Of a stretch of DNA of 64,000 nucleotides, positions 17,778 through 25,512 are shown piece by piece. Source of the DNA: JAWKUK01 sp041398605 (GTDB lineage Bacteria > Planctomycetota > UBA1135 > GCA-002686595); the NCBI GenBank assembly GCA_041398605.1, contig JAWKUK010000017.1, positions 1-64,000 on the forward strand, written 5' to 3'. Each line of letters begins with the position of its first letter. The stretch's first letter is position 1. The notes below the pieces were generated by a model, which saw only the letters and a program-made list of their open reading frames with translations, did no database searches and was not told the DNA's origin. The translations under genes were made by a program, and so were the position numbers.

Positions 17778-18254
17778 ATGCCCAGCGATATCAACCACGC
17801 CGCGGACCTCGATGCCCTCGGGCTCGCCCCAACCCTGGCGGAGGTGATGGGGCTCGTGTTCCAGTCCTATGGCCTCGAGGCGACCCCGATCGAGGGCGCG
17901 GCCCCGTTTGGGCTGGGGGGCGCGGTGGCGGTGATCGGATTTGAGGGTCCGCGGACGGGCCTCGTGACCCTGCGCCTGGACGGACCGGGCGCCGAGGCCA
18001 TGGCGACCTCGCTCCTCGGGGGCTTCCCGCCGGAGAGCGACGCCGAGCGCAACGACGCCCTGGGCGAGTGGGCCAACATCTCGGCCGGGAACCTGAAGAC
18101 GAAGGCGCTCGACCCGCTCGGGGATTTCCGGCTGGGGCTCCCGGTCGTCGCGGATCGTGAGGGTCCGGGCAGCGAGACCCCTGCGCGCCTGTGCTACCGC
18201 TTGGGGGAGCTGGGCTCGCTCGAGGTGGCGCTGATCTTGGACAAGGCCGATTGA
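17778..18254 (+). CDS. cheX: CheX-like chemotaxis phosphatase
   Basis: A 158-residue protein of the CheC/CheX/FliY type. The diagnostic active-site helix with an acidic residue and an asparagine is visible as DALGEWANISAGNLKTK (residues about 93-110), preceded by the Gly-rich strand FEGPRTGLVTLRLDG typical of CheX. CheX proteins dephosphorylate CheY. Its position next to, and divergent from, the che operon supports this role, although no CheY gene is in the window. A single active-site helix is seen, so CheX fits better than two-site CheC. Confidence 0.82.
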   Translation: MPSDINHAADLDALGLAPTLAEVMGLVFQSYGLEATPIEGAAPFGLGGAVAVIGFEGPRTGLVTLRLDGPGAEAMATSLLGGFPPESDAERNDALGEWANISAGNLKTKALDPLGDFRLGLPVVADREGPGSETPARLCYRLGELGSLEVALILDKAD

Positions 18255-18429
18255 CGGCGGGGATCCAGGGCCGCGGGACGGAGTGACGCGGGGGATCGCG
18301 CGGGCAGCGTGTGCTTCCGCGGAATCCGCTCGCCTGAGGGGGTCGGCGCTGATACCCTCTTCCGCTCGCATCGGCGCTCCGGTCGCTTCCGACCCCGTTC
18401 GCCATGCCAACCGAACAGGAGCCCCCACG

Positions 18430-18588
18430 ATGAAGACCAAAGAGCGTTTCGTCTTCCTCGAGTGCACCGTGTGCCGTAACCGGAACTACACGACGCACAA
18501 GAAGCTGAAGGCCGCGTACAAGATCGAAAAGGCCAAGTACTGCCCCTTCTGCAAGGAACACAAGCCGCACCGCGAGAAGAAGCTCTAG
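18430..18588 (+). CDS. rpmG: 50S ribosomal protein L33, zinc-ribbon form
   Basis: A 52-residue L33 (starts MKTKERFVFLECTVC) with both CxxC pairs, CTVC and CPFC, so it is the zinc-binding form. It binds 23S rRNA in the large subunit near the E site. The ATG at 18430 gives the normal length. Its TAG stop is one base before the GTG start of a zinc-sensing regulator, suggesting co-translation. The pairing of a zinc-containing ribosomal protein with a zinc sensor and a zinc importer downstream is noteworthy. Confidence 0.95.
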   Translation: MKTKERFVFLECTVCRNRNYTTHKKLKAAYKIEKAKYCPFCKEHKPHREKKL

Positions 18589-18589
18589 T

Positions 18590-18988
18590 GTGAGCTCGAA
18601 CGCGAGCACCGACCCGAGCGCGCTGCCGAGCGAGCCAGCCGGCGCGTCATCAGAGCCCTTACCCGGATGCGCCCCTGGCGAACACTCCGGGCGAGGGCTC
18701 TCGTCGTTGCCGGACCGCGCGTTCGACTTGGCGGTGCGCCTCTTCAAGGCGCTCGGCGACGAGCAGCGCTTGCGGACGTTGGAGCTGCTCTCGCGCGGTG
18801 AGGCGTGTGTGAGCGAGATCGCGGCGAGCTTCGACGAGCCGCTGTCGACGGTGTCACACCGCATGAAGCTGCTCGAGGGTGCGGGCCTCGTCTCGCGCCG
18901 ACGCGACGGCCGCCATGTGCACTATGCGCTCGCGGACGACCACGTCGTGCACCTCGTGCGCGACGCGCTCGCGCACGCGATGGAGTGA
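18590..18988 (+). CDS. ArsR/SmtB-family metal-sensing repressor, alpha-5 zinc-site type
   Basis: A 132-residue winged-helix repressor starting at a GTG at 18590. The first 40 residues are a Ser/Pro-rich extension. The DNA-binding core runs from LFKALGDEQRLRTLELL to SEIAASFDEPLSTVSHRMKLLEGAGLVSRRR. The C-terminal helix ends with Asp116-x-His118-x10-His129-x2-Glu132, the exact spacing of the SmtB alpha-5 zinc site, and Glu132 is the last residue. Zn(II) binding is therefore likely. Such repressors usually release efflux genes; here the next genes are a zinc uptake system, so the logic may differ. It is coupled to rpmG upstream. Confidence 0.9.
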   Translation: MSSNASTDPSALPSEPAGASSEPLPGCAPGEHSGRGLSSLPDRAFDLAVRLFKALGDEQRLRTLELLSRGEACVSEIAASFDEPLSTVSHRMKLLEGAGLVSRRRDGRHVHYALADDHVVHLVRDALAHAME

Positions 18989-19077
18989 CCGGGCTGCGAC
19001 GCGTCGGGGTTCCGCCCCTGGCGACGCTCGGGGTCCATCCCCGCGATCGCGGAACGGAGTCGCGTCGCACGAGCCCC

Positions 19078-19128
19078 GGGGCCCGATGTCCGGGCCCGAT
19101 TTCCGGGCCCGATCGTCCGGGCCCTGAT
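19078..19128. repeat. Four phased GGGCCC motifs upstream of the zinc locus
   Basis: GGGCCC(G/T)GAT-like motifs begin at 19078, 19092, 19105 and 19119, a spacing of 13-14 bases. They lie in the 301-base non-coding stretch between the regulator and the outer-membrane protein gene, together with a CCGCGATCGCGG palindrome at 19041-19052. A regulatory role is possible, but chance GC-rich repetition cannot be excluded. Confidence 0.5.
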
Positions 19129-19207
19129 CGCCCGATCCTGACGCCAGGGTCGGGCCGCGTGTCGGACTTGCCCCTCGCAGGGCCCACAGCTCGACAGTTG
19201 TGCGAGC

Positions 19208-19220
19208 GTCAGAGTCTGAC
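19208..19220. promoter_or_regulatory. Candidate operator palindrome of the zinc-uptake operon
   Basis: A perfect 13-base inverted repeat, GTCAGA-G-TCTGAC, lies 70 bases before the outer-membrane protein ATG. It is less GC-rich than its surroundings and is flanked by two near-identical direct elements, GTTGTGCGAG (19198-19207) and GTTGTCGGAG. Size and symmetry would suit a dimeric winged-helix repressor such as the SmtB-like protein encoded upstream, or a Zur protein encoded elsewhere. This is inference only. Confidence 0.4.
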
Positions 19221-19289
19221 CGTTGTCGGAGTGTCCAAGCCCCACAGAGATGCATGCGGCATGGTGCGAGCCCTGAAGACAGGAACCGC

Positions 19290-20519
19290 ATGCAACACAC
19301 ACGCCCTAGCACACGCCACGCCGCCCGCAGCGCGGCGCTCCTCGCCCCCTGCGCCCTCTGTACGCTCGCAGCAGCGCAAAGCGCCACGTTCACCACACCC
19401 GGCATGCCCGTGCGCGCGACCGCGACGGGCTCCGGACAGATCGATCGCTTCTCCAGCGAGTTCAACCCAGCGATCGGCGGCGTCATCGACGCCGTCGCTG
19501 ACTGGACGGACCGCCGCGGCTCCGAAGACGACGGGCTCGCCGCCGAAGTGCGCGCCTTCGAGCTCTCACTCAACGGCCGCGTCGACCCCGATTGGTGGGC
19601 CTACGCCACCGTCGTCGCCGCCGATGACGAAGTCGCCGTCGAAGAAGCCGCCGCACACTTCTCCGGCCTCGACTCACGCACGACGCTGCGCTTCGGCCGC
19701 TTCTTCGCCGACTTCGGCAAGCAAATGCAAGCGCACATCCACGACCTGCCCTACCCCGATCGGCCGGGCGTGCTCGCGGAGTACCTGGGCGAAGAGCTCG
19801 CGGGCGTCGGCGCGCAGGTCGACCATTGGTGGCCCACCGGCGACGCATCTGCGCTGCGCGCGTCGCTCGCGCTGTTCACCGACATCGAGGGCGGCCACGC
19901 GCACGGCGACGACGAGCCCGAAGGCGCAGAGCGCACGCTCGCCGAGCGCAAACAGCTCGACGAGCTCGCGCTCACCGCGCGCGTCACGCAGTTCATGGAC
20001 GTCGGCGAGCGCGGCGTGTTCCAGTGGGGCCTCTCCGGGCGCCACCTTGCAGACTTCACCTTCGAGGACGCGCCAAACGCCCTCTCCACAGACGGCCTCT
20101 CGAACACCGTGGTGGGCCTCGACCTGACCTACGGGCTCGACAGCGCGGACGGGCTCTCCGGCTGGACGTTCGGCGGCGAATACCTGGTCCAATCCGGTGA
20201 CCTCGCGGCCGAGGCCAACAGCGGGCTCACCGCGCTCGACGTCTTGAACGATGACGTGTCCGGGTTCTACGCCTGGGGCGAGCGCCGCTTTGACACGACC
20301 CATGCGGCGGGGCTCCTGTTCAGCCAATTCGAGCACCCGGAGCGCGGCGCGCCCGAAGAGCGCGAAGTCACCGCCTACCTCACGCGCAAGCACTCCGAGT
20401 TCGCGCGTGTTCGCTTCGCCTTGAGCTACTCCGACTCTGACGAAGACGGCGACGCGCTGCGCGCGATGGTCCAACTGACGACGTTCTTCGGCCCGCACGC
20501 CCACGGCGTCAACTGGTAA
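19290..20519 (+). CDS. Putative outer-membrane beta-barrel protein of a zinc uptake locus
   Basis: A 409-residue protein starting at the ATG at 19290, with AGGA 6 bases upstream and a signal peptide ending at LAAAQ. The mature part has alternating beta-strand character typical of porin-like barrels (TLRFGRFFADFGK, VFQWGLSGRHLADFTF, RVRFALSYSDSDEDGD), a C-terminal aromatic residue (VNW) and His-rich loops (GGHAHGDDE, GPHAHGVNW). No TonB box or plug domain is seen. Together with znuA/C/B, 12 bases downstream, it probably lets metal ions across the outer membrane. The family is not certain. Confidence 0.72.
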   Translation: MQHTRPSTRHAARSAALLAPCALCTLAAAQSATFTTPGMPVRATATGSGQIDRFSSEFNPAIGGVIDAVADWTDRRGSEDDGLAAEVRAFELSLNGRVDPDWWAYATVVAADDEVAVEEAAAHFSGLDSRTTLRFGRFFADFGKQMQAHIHDLPYPDRPGVLAEYLGEELAGVGAQVDHWWPTGDASALRASLALFTDIEGGHAHGDDEPEGAERTLAERKQLDELALTARVTQFMDVGERGVFQWGLSGRHLADFTFEDAPNALSTDGLSNTVVGLDLTYGLDSADGLSGWTFGGEYLVQSGDLAAEANSGLTALDVLNDDVSGFYAWGERRFDTTHAAGLLFSQFEHPERGAPEEREVTAYLTRKHSEFARVRFALSYSDSDEDGDALRAMVQLTTFFGPHAHGVNW

Positions 20520-20531
20520 GGAGCGCGCGAC

Positions 20532-21620
20532 ATGCATCACCCATCGCCCCAGACCATTCCGTTGACCCGGCGCGCGGCGCTGGCGCTGGTCGCCCTCGCA
20601 GCGCTCGTCGCCCCCGCCACCGCGCGCCCCTCGGAGGACAAGCTGCGCGTCGTCGTGACGCTGCCCGACCTCGCGGACCTCGCGCGCCGCATCGGCGGCG
20701 CGCGCGTCGAGGTCGAAGCGCTCGCGACGCCCGGCCAGAACCTGCACGCCGTACGCGTGAAGCCCTCGCACCTCGTCGCGTTGAGCCGCGCCGACGTGTT
20801 CGTGCAGGTCGGCCTGTCGCTCGAACACGCGTGGGTGCCGGGGCTGCTCGAGTCCGCGCGCAACCGCAAGGTCGCGCCCGGCGGCGCAGGGTTCATCGAT
20901 GCCGGCGCGGGCTTCCCCACGATCGGCGTGCCCGCGACGCTCGATCGCGCGCAAGGCGTCGACGTCCACCCAGAGGGCAACCCGCACATCAACCTGGCCC
21001 TCGACGGCGGCGCGTACCTCGCGGCCAACATCCTGGCGGGCCTCGCGCGCGTCGCGCCGCAATACGCCGACGAGTTCCGCGCGAACCACGCGGTGTGGCG
21101 CGCCGAGTTCGACGCGGCCCGCGCCCGCTGGGGCGCGCTCGCCGCTGCGATCGGCGCGCGGCACGCCACGGTGTGCGTCTACCACCAGGAGTTCGACTAC
21201 CTGCTGCGCGACCTCGGGCTAGGGCTCGCCGCCGCCCTGGAGCCCAAGCCAGGCGTCCCCCCCACGCCCGCGCACCTGACCCGCGTCATCGAAGCGCTCC
21301 GCGCGCAGGAGCCCGTCGCGATCGTCACCGCGGCCTGGTCGAACGGCAAGAGCGTCGCGCGCGTCGCCGAGGCGACCGGCGCCCCGGCGCTGGAGCTGCC
21401 GATCATGGTCGGCGGCCCAGGCATGGAGACGTGGATCACGGCGATGACCGCGCGGGTCGAGCGCTTGGCGCGCGCGGCCGGCGTGGACCCGACCGCGGTC
21501 GACGCCGCGCTGCCCGCGCCCGCGCCAGGGAAGGGCGCCGCGCCAGGGAAGGGCCCCGCGCCAGGGAAGGGCCCCGCTCCAGGGTCGATGCAGCCCGCTA
21601 GGGGTCAGGCCGCGCCGTGA
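20532..21620 (+). CDS. znuA: Zinc/manganese ABC transporter substrate-binding protein (ZnuA-like)
   Basis: A 362-residue periplasmic metal-binding protein with a Tat-like or Sec signal peptide (TRRAALALVALAALVAPATA). Cluster A-I motifs are present: VTLPDLADLARRIGG, the strand VEALATPGQNLHAVRVKPS, the NPHINLAL ligand histidine (near residue 155) and VYHQEFDYLL with a further histidine (near 218). No His-rich loop interrupts the middle, unlike E. coli ZnuA. The C-terminus is a repeated APGKGP tail encoded by an 18-bp array. The stop overlaps the znuC start (ATG-type overlap at 21617-21620), so the operon is tightly coupled. Confidence 0.9.
   Translation: MHHPSPQTIPLTRRAALALVALAALVAPATARPSEDKLRVVVTLPDLADLARRIGGARVEVEALATPGQNLHAVRVKPSHLVALSRADVFVQVGLSLEHAWVPGLLESARNRKVAPGGAGFIDAGAGFPTIGVPATLDRAQGVDVHPEGNPHINLALDGGAYLAANILAGLARVAPQYADEFRANHAVWRAEFDAARARWGALAAAIGARHATVCVYHQEFDYLLRDLGLGLAAALEPKPGVPPTPAHLTRVIEALRAQEPVAIVTAAWSNGKSVARVAEATGAPALELPIMVGGPGMETWITAMTARVERLARAAGVDPTAVDAALPAPAPGKGAAPGKGPAPGKGPAPGSMQPARGQAAP
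21522..21587. repeat. 18-bp coding minisatellite in the znuA tail
   Basis: The unit GCGCCAGGGAAGGGCCCC begins at 21522, 21540 and 21558, with a partial copy at 21576. It encodes six-residue APGKGP units at the end of the zinc-binding protein and keeps the reading frame. Confidence 0.9.
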
Positions 21621-22283
21621 GCGCGCTCCTGGAGCTCTGCGCCGCGGACCTCGGTCGCCCGGGCGCCGTGGCCCTGTCCGGGGTCGACCTCACGGTGGCG
21701 AGCGGCGACCTCGTCGTCGTCTACGGGCCGAGCGGCGGCGGGAAGACGACGCTGCTCTCGAGCGCGCTCGGGCTGCTCGCGCCGCTCGCGGGCCGCGTGC
21801 GCCGCGACGCGCGCCGCGCGGCGCTCGTCCCCCAGCGAGACCGGCTCGACGAGCTGCACGCAGTGAGCGTGCTCGAGCTCGTGACCTCGGGCACCGCGCG
21901 CGAGTGGGGCTGGTCGCGCCGCCCATCGCGCGCCGCGCGCGCGTGTGGACCACACGCTGGCGGCGCTCGGGCTCACGGACCTCGCGCGGCGGCCGCTCAC
22001 CGGGCTGTCCGGCGGCCAGCGGCAGCGCGCGCTCATCGCGCGCGCGCTGGTCGCCGAGCCGGACCTGCTCGTCCTCGACGAGCCCACGAGCGCGCTGGAC
22101 GAAGCGGCCGCCGAGCGCGTCGTCGCCCTCGCCTGCGAGGCCGCCGACAGCGGCGCCGCGGTCCTCGTCGCGACGCACCAGCCCGAGCGCTTCGCGCGCG
22201 CCCGCCACGCGCGGTTCGTTCAAGCGAGCGGCGGACACACACGCGAGCTCGCCCCATGGCCGGAGGGCACACGATGGACCTGA
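21617..22283 (+). pseudogene. znuC: Zinc ABC transporter ATP-binding protein (ZnuC-like), frameshifted
   Basis: The first part (from the GTG at 21617) has Walker A YGPSGGGKTTLLS and runs to about 21937. The second part, one frame later, has the signature LSGGQRQRALIARAL, Walker B LLVLDEPTSALD and the H-loop VATHQPERF, and stops at 22283. The break lies in an alternating CG tract at 21934-21943. One extra CG (or one base less) would give a single 222-residue ZnuC. The rest is fully intact on both sides, so this is a recent event, a slippage switch or a sequencing error. The end overlaps the znuB start by 10 bases. Confidence 0.85.
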
Positions 22284-23152
22284 GCACCGTCATCGAGCTC
22301 TTCGGTTGGGCGCTCTTGGCGCTCGCCGCGACGAGCCTCGCGGCGCCTTTGATCGGCGGCTTCCTGTACGCGCGCGGGACCTCGTTCCATGGGCTGGTGC
22401 TGCCGCAGCTCGCGACGTTCGGCGTGGCGCTGGGCTACGCGCTGTCGCCGTGGCTCGCGGGGTCCATGGGCGCACACGCGGGTCACGCCCACGGCGGCGC
22501 AGGCGACGCTGCGGTGTCGGACCTCTACCACCTCGCGTTCGGCGCGCTCGGCGTCGTCGCGGGCCTCTGCGCGCTGACCTGGCTCGCGCGCGGGCGAGGC
22601 TCCGAGAGCGCGCGGCTCGCAGGCGCGTTTGTCATCGCGTCCGGGGGCACGGTGCTGTGCGCGCAGGCCTCGCCGTTCGGCGGCCTGCACCTCGAGGCGC
22701 TCTTGTCGGGCGAAGCGCTCACGGTCGGGCGCGCGGACGCGCTGCTGGTGCTCGGCGCGTCCCTCGCGACGGTGGCGCTGGTCGTGTGGGCCTGGCGCGA
22801 TCTGACGCTCGTCGGGCACGACCGCGCGTTCGCGCGCGCATTGGGCCTGCCCGTGGCGCGCGCAGACGTCGCGCTCGCAGCGGCGACCGCGGCGATCGTC
22901 ACGGTGGGCACGCTCGCGCTGGGGCCGTTGCCGCTGTTCGCGCTGCTCGTGCTGCCCGCGCTGGGGGCGCGCGCGGGCGCAGGCTCGATGCGCGCGTTCC
23001 TGGCGCGCGCCGCGCTCGTGGGCGTCAGCGGCGCGAGCGCCGGAGCCGCGCTCTCGTTCGGGCTGGACCTGCCGCTCGGCGCGGCGGTCGTCGCCGGCAG
23101 CGCCGCGACCGCCGGGGCCGCGCGGCTGCTGCTACGCGCGCGCGCTCACTGA
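22274..23152 (+). CDS. znuB: Zinc/manganese ABC transporter permease (ZnuB-like, ABC-3 family)
   Basis: A 292-residue membrane protein with about eight hydrophobic segments, from FGWALLALAATSLAAPLIGG to LPLGAAVVAGSAATAGAARLLL. The ABC-3 features FLYARGTSFHGLVLPQLATFGVALG and VGHDRAFARALGLPV (cytoplasmic coupling region) are seen. A periplasmic loop near residues 60-80 is rich in His (GAHAGHAHGG), probably binding metal near the pore. The start overlaps the znuC end. The gene's 3' end overlaps the convergent gene at 23146 by 7 bases. Confidence 0.9.
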   Translation: MDLSTVIELFGWALLALAATSLAAPLIGGFLYARGTSFHGLVLPQLATFGVALGYALSPWLAGSMGAHAGHAHGGAGDAAVSDLYHLAFGALGVVAGLCALTWLARGRGSESARLAGAFVIASGGTVLCAQASPFGGLHLEALLSGEALTVGRADALLVLGASLATVALVVWAWRDLTLVGHDRAFARALGLPVARADVALAAATAAIVTVGTLALGPLPLFALLVLPALGARAGAGSMRAFLARAALVGVSGASAGAALSFGLDLPLGAAVVAGSAATAGAARLLLRARAH

Positions 23153-24906
23153 AAGGTCAGCGAGAGGCCGCGCGAGAAGTTCGCGACGGCCGCGCCGCCC
23201 GCGGTGTCGCGGTGCCAGAACTGGAAGTGCCACGTCTCCCCAGCCATGATCGGCGCTGGCGCGATCTGCCAAGGGAACGGGAACCCGACGTAGCCGGCTG
23301 GGCCCGAGTTCACCGGCGCCTGCTGGAAGCGCAGCAACATCGTGACGTCGAGGCAGAGGTTGCCGGCGTTGATCGGCATCCCCGGCGTCGCGGCGCGCGA
23401 CATCAGCAGGAACCCGGTCGAGTTCATCGGCAAGGGGGCGACGTTCATGTTCAGCGACACGTCGCCGACGAGCGGCGGCTGGGTCACCCACAGGATCGAA
23501 GGCCCCCCCGACGAGTTGTTGAGCGGCGAGCAGAACGGCGCGCCGATCGGCAGCGCAGCGTTGCCGACGATCGTCAGGTCATAGGTGTTGCACGTCTGGA
23601 TCCCGGCCGAGAAGTAGTCGACCTCGATCAGGATCGTCTCGGGTGAGGTCGAGGTGTTGCGGTAGGTCACGACCTCGTTGTTCGTGAAGCTCACCGCCGC
23701 CGAGAGCGAGCCATTGTTCGGGCCCACGCCGCGAATGACCGAGCCGCAGCCGGCCGGGCCAGCGCTCGCGTCCCAGAGGTAGAGGTCGAGGTCGGCGATC
23801 GAGTCGATAAAGTACGCGGCGACGACGAGGTCCTCGCCCGGCGCAACGACGACGGAGAAGAAGTCGTTGTCGCCCTCACGGCAGATGAGGCCGGGATAGG
23901 TGCCGTCGCCGAGCGCGATCGCTTGCCCGCACACATCGTTGTCCTCGTACATGTCGTCGGACACGGCGCACGCAGGCGGCGTGAAGGGGACGATCGACAG
24001 CGTCCCGGACGGGCGGTCGTTCGCGGCATAGCCGGCGACCTGGACCAGGAACGTATCCCCAGCTTGGACACCGAGGACCTGCAGGATGCTCTGCAGCCCG
24101 CAGGCGTCGTCGTTCGTGCCCTCGCAGATCGCGCCGCAGCCGACGCCGCGGTGGACGGCGATCGCGGTATCGCCGCTCGAGCCACAGGTGCGGAACGCGT
24201 AGTCGCCGGCGGCCGGCGCGGTCCATTCGAAGAACACATCCGGGCCGCCGGGCGGCGGGCACCCGCCGCCGTTGAAGCTGCTGACCGTAGCGCCGACCGT
24301 GTCGAACGGGATCGCATTCGTGCCGGCAGGGATCACCGTGGGCGAGCTGCAGGTGTCATTGGGGACGGGCGCGAGCTCGGTGATCGTAAGCGTCCCCGCA
24401 CCCCACACGTTCGTGCCGGCGGGGTATTGCGCTGTGAAGAAGCCGAGCTGAACGAAGTAGGTCTGCCCGAGCGTCACGGGGTAGACGATGATCGACTGCA
24501 GGCCGCACGCGTCGTCGTTGCAGGCGAGCGGAGCGAGCGAGCCACACTGCGTCCCGCGCCACAGCCCGAGCTTCGTGTCGAAGTTGGCGCCGCAGACGGC
24601 GAAGCGCGCGTCACCGGTGCGCGTCGCGGTCCACTGGAACCAGACGTCCGCGCCGATCGAGGAGCAGGGCTGGATCGCGAGCGGCGTCGACGTCGCGGGC
24701 GCGCCGGTGTCCGCGCACACGTTGGTATCGAACGCTGCGGCGGTGGTGCCAGGCGAGAGCACGCTCGCGGCGGCGCACAGATCGGCCCCCTGCGCCGCGA
24801 CGGGGCCGCACACGAGCGCGCCGAGAGAGAGCAGCGAGAGAGCCCAGGGCCGAAGGGACGAGCGAGGAGCCACGGGAACAGGGTAACCCGGAGAGGCGCG
24901 CCCCAT
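23146..24906 (-). CDS. Secreted protein with repeated pre-peptidase-like domains
   Basis: A 586-residue secreted protein. The N-terminal hydrophobic segment (LSLLSLGALVCGPVAAQG) is a signal peptide. Three similar beta-rich repeats follow, each with a DVWFQWTA or DVFFEWTA strand, a cysteine-containing CNDDACGLQSIIVYPVTLGQTYFVQ-type core and a glycine-rich turn; they resemble bacterial pre-peptidase C-terminal (PPC) domains. The last 150 residues (from APFCSPLNNSSGG to FWHRDTAGG) form a module seen at the end of many planctomycete secreted proteins. The function is unknown; it is probably a surface or exported protein. It is convergent with znuB. Confidence 0.8.
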   Translation of the reverse strand: MGRASPGYPVPVAPRSSLRPWALSLLSLGALVCGPVAAQGADLCAAASVLSPGTTAAAFDTNVCADTGAPATSTPLAIQPCSSIGADVWFQWTATRTGDARFAVCGANFDTKLGLWRGTQCGSLAPLACNDDACGLQSIIVYPVTLGQTYFVQLGFFTAQYPAGTNVWGAGTLTITELAPVPNDTCSSPTVIPAGTNAIPFDTVGATVSSFNGGGCPPPGGPDVFFEWTAPAAGDYAFRTCGSSGDTAIAVHRGVGCGAICEGTNDDACGLQSILQVLGVQAGDTFLVQVAGYAANDRPSGTLSIVPFTPPACAVSDDMYEDNDVCGQAIALGDGTYPGLICREGDNDFFSVVVAPGEDLVVAAYFIDSIADLDLYLWDASAGPAGCGSVIRGVGPNNGSLSAAVSFTNNEVVTYRNTSTSPETILIEVDYFSAGIQTCNTYDLTIVGNAALPIGAPFCSPLNNSSGGPSILWVTQPPLVGDVSLNMNVAPLPMNSTGFLLMSRAATPGMPINAGNLCLDVTMLLRFQQAPVNSGPAGYVGFPFPWQIAPAPIMAGETWHFQFWHRDTAGGAAVANFSRGLSLTFQ

Positions 24907-25015
24907 GGGCCCTCAGTGACCCTTCGCCGCGTTGCCTTGGTCCACGCAACGCCCCACAATGGGCCGGGTCCGGCCTGCGCGCCGGTCGCTCGCTCCTCGC
25001 TCGCAGCCTGTCACC

Positions 25016-25336
25016 ATGGAACCCGCCCCGAACTGGTACTACGCCGTCGTACGCATCCACGCGACGGACGCCTGGATCCCCGTCAACGATGCAAAGACGA
25101 TCACCGACTTTGCGGCCGACCCTGGCTACGAGGTCCACCACGCTACGAGCCCTGCGGCCATGATCGCGCTGCTCCAGCACCCCCACGATGGCGCCTTGCG
25201 CGCGACGCGCGAGCTCCTCGGGATGCTCCCCCTGCCGCACTTCCGCGTGCTGGTCTCGACCATGACGGGCGCCCCCATCCCGATCGCGCCGCAGGCCGAC
25301 CGCCCAGAGCGCGTCTACCGCCGCCCGCCGACCTAA
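25016..25336 (+). CDS. Small hypothetical protein
   Basis: A 106-residue protein from the ATG at 25016 (MEPAPNWYYAVVRIHATD). It looks like a small alpha/beta domain ending in a basic, proline-rich tail. No signal peptide and no known family. Support is moderate: the composition is protein-like from the chosen start, whereas the upstream extension of the frame is not. It lies between two minus-strand genes, 40 bases before the tRNA-Sec gene on the other strand. Confidence 0.5.
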   Translation: MEPAPNWYYAVVRIHATDAWIPVNDAKTITDFAADPGYEVHHATSPAAMIALLQHPHDGALRATRELLGMLPLPHFRVLVSTMTGAPIPIAPQADRPERVYRRPPT

Positions 25337-25373
25337 CCCGCGGGGCTGGGCGCCGGCAGGCGGGTTAAAGGTA

Positions 25374-25472
25374 TGGCGGGAGCGCATGGGAATCGAACCC
25401 ACCAGCCCCGCTGTTCACGAGGCTCTAACCGGCTTTGAAGACCGGGCGGCACACCAGCGCCGATCCGCTCCC
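25374..25472 (-). tRNA. selC: tRNA-Sec (anticodon UCA)
   Basis: On the minus strand, 99 bases including an encoded CCA end (25374-25376) fold as a selenocysteine tRNA. The acceptor stem is GGGAGCG/CGCTCCC, a possible eighth pair being G/G. The D stem is long (6 bp, CGGCGC/GTGCCG) with a TGGT loop. The anticodon loop is CTTCAAA, giving UCA that reads UGA. A long variable arm (AGCCTC/GGGGCT) and a T arm with TTCGATT complete it. The large size, 6-bp D stem and UCA anticodon separate it from tRNA-Ser. It lies 2.9 kb from the Sec-containing selD on the same strand. Confidence 0.93.
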
Positions 25473-25512
25473 GACATCGGCATTGGAACCGATCGCATGG
25501 TCCAAGTCGAGG

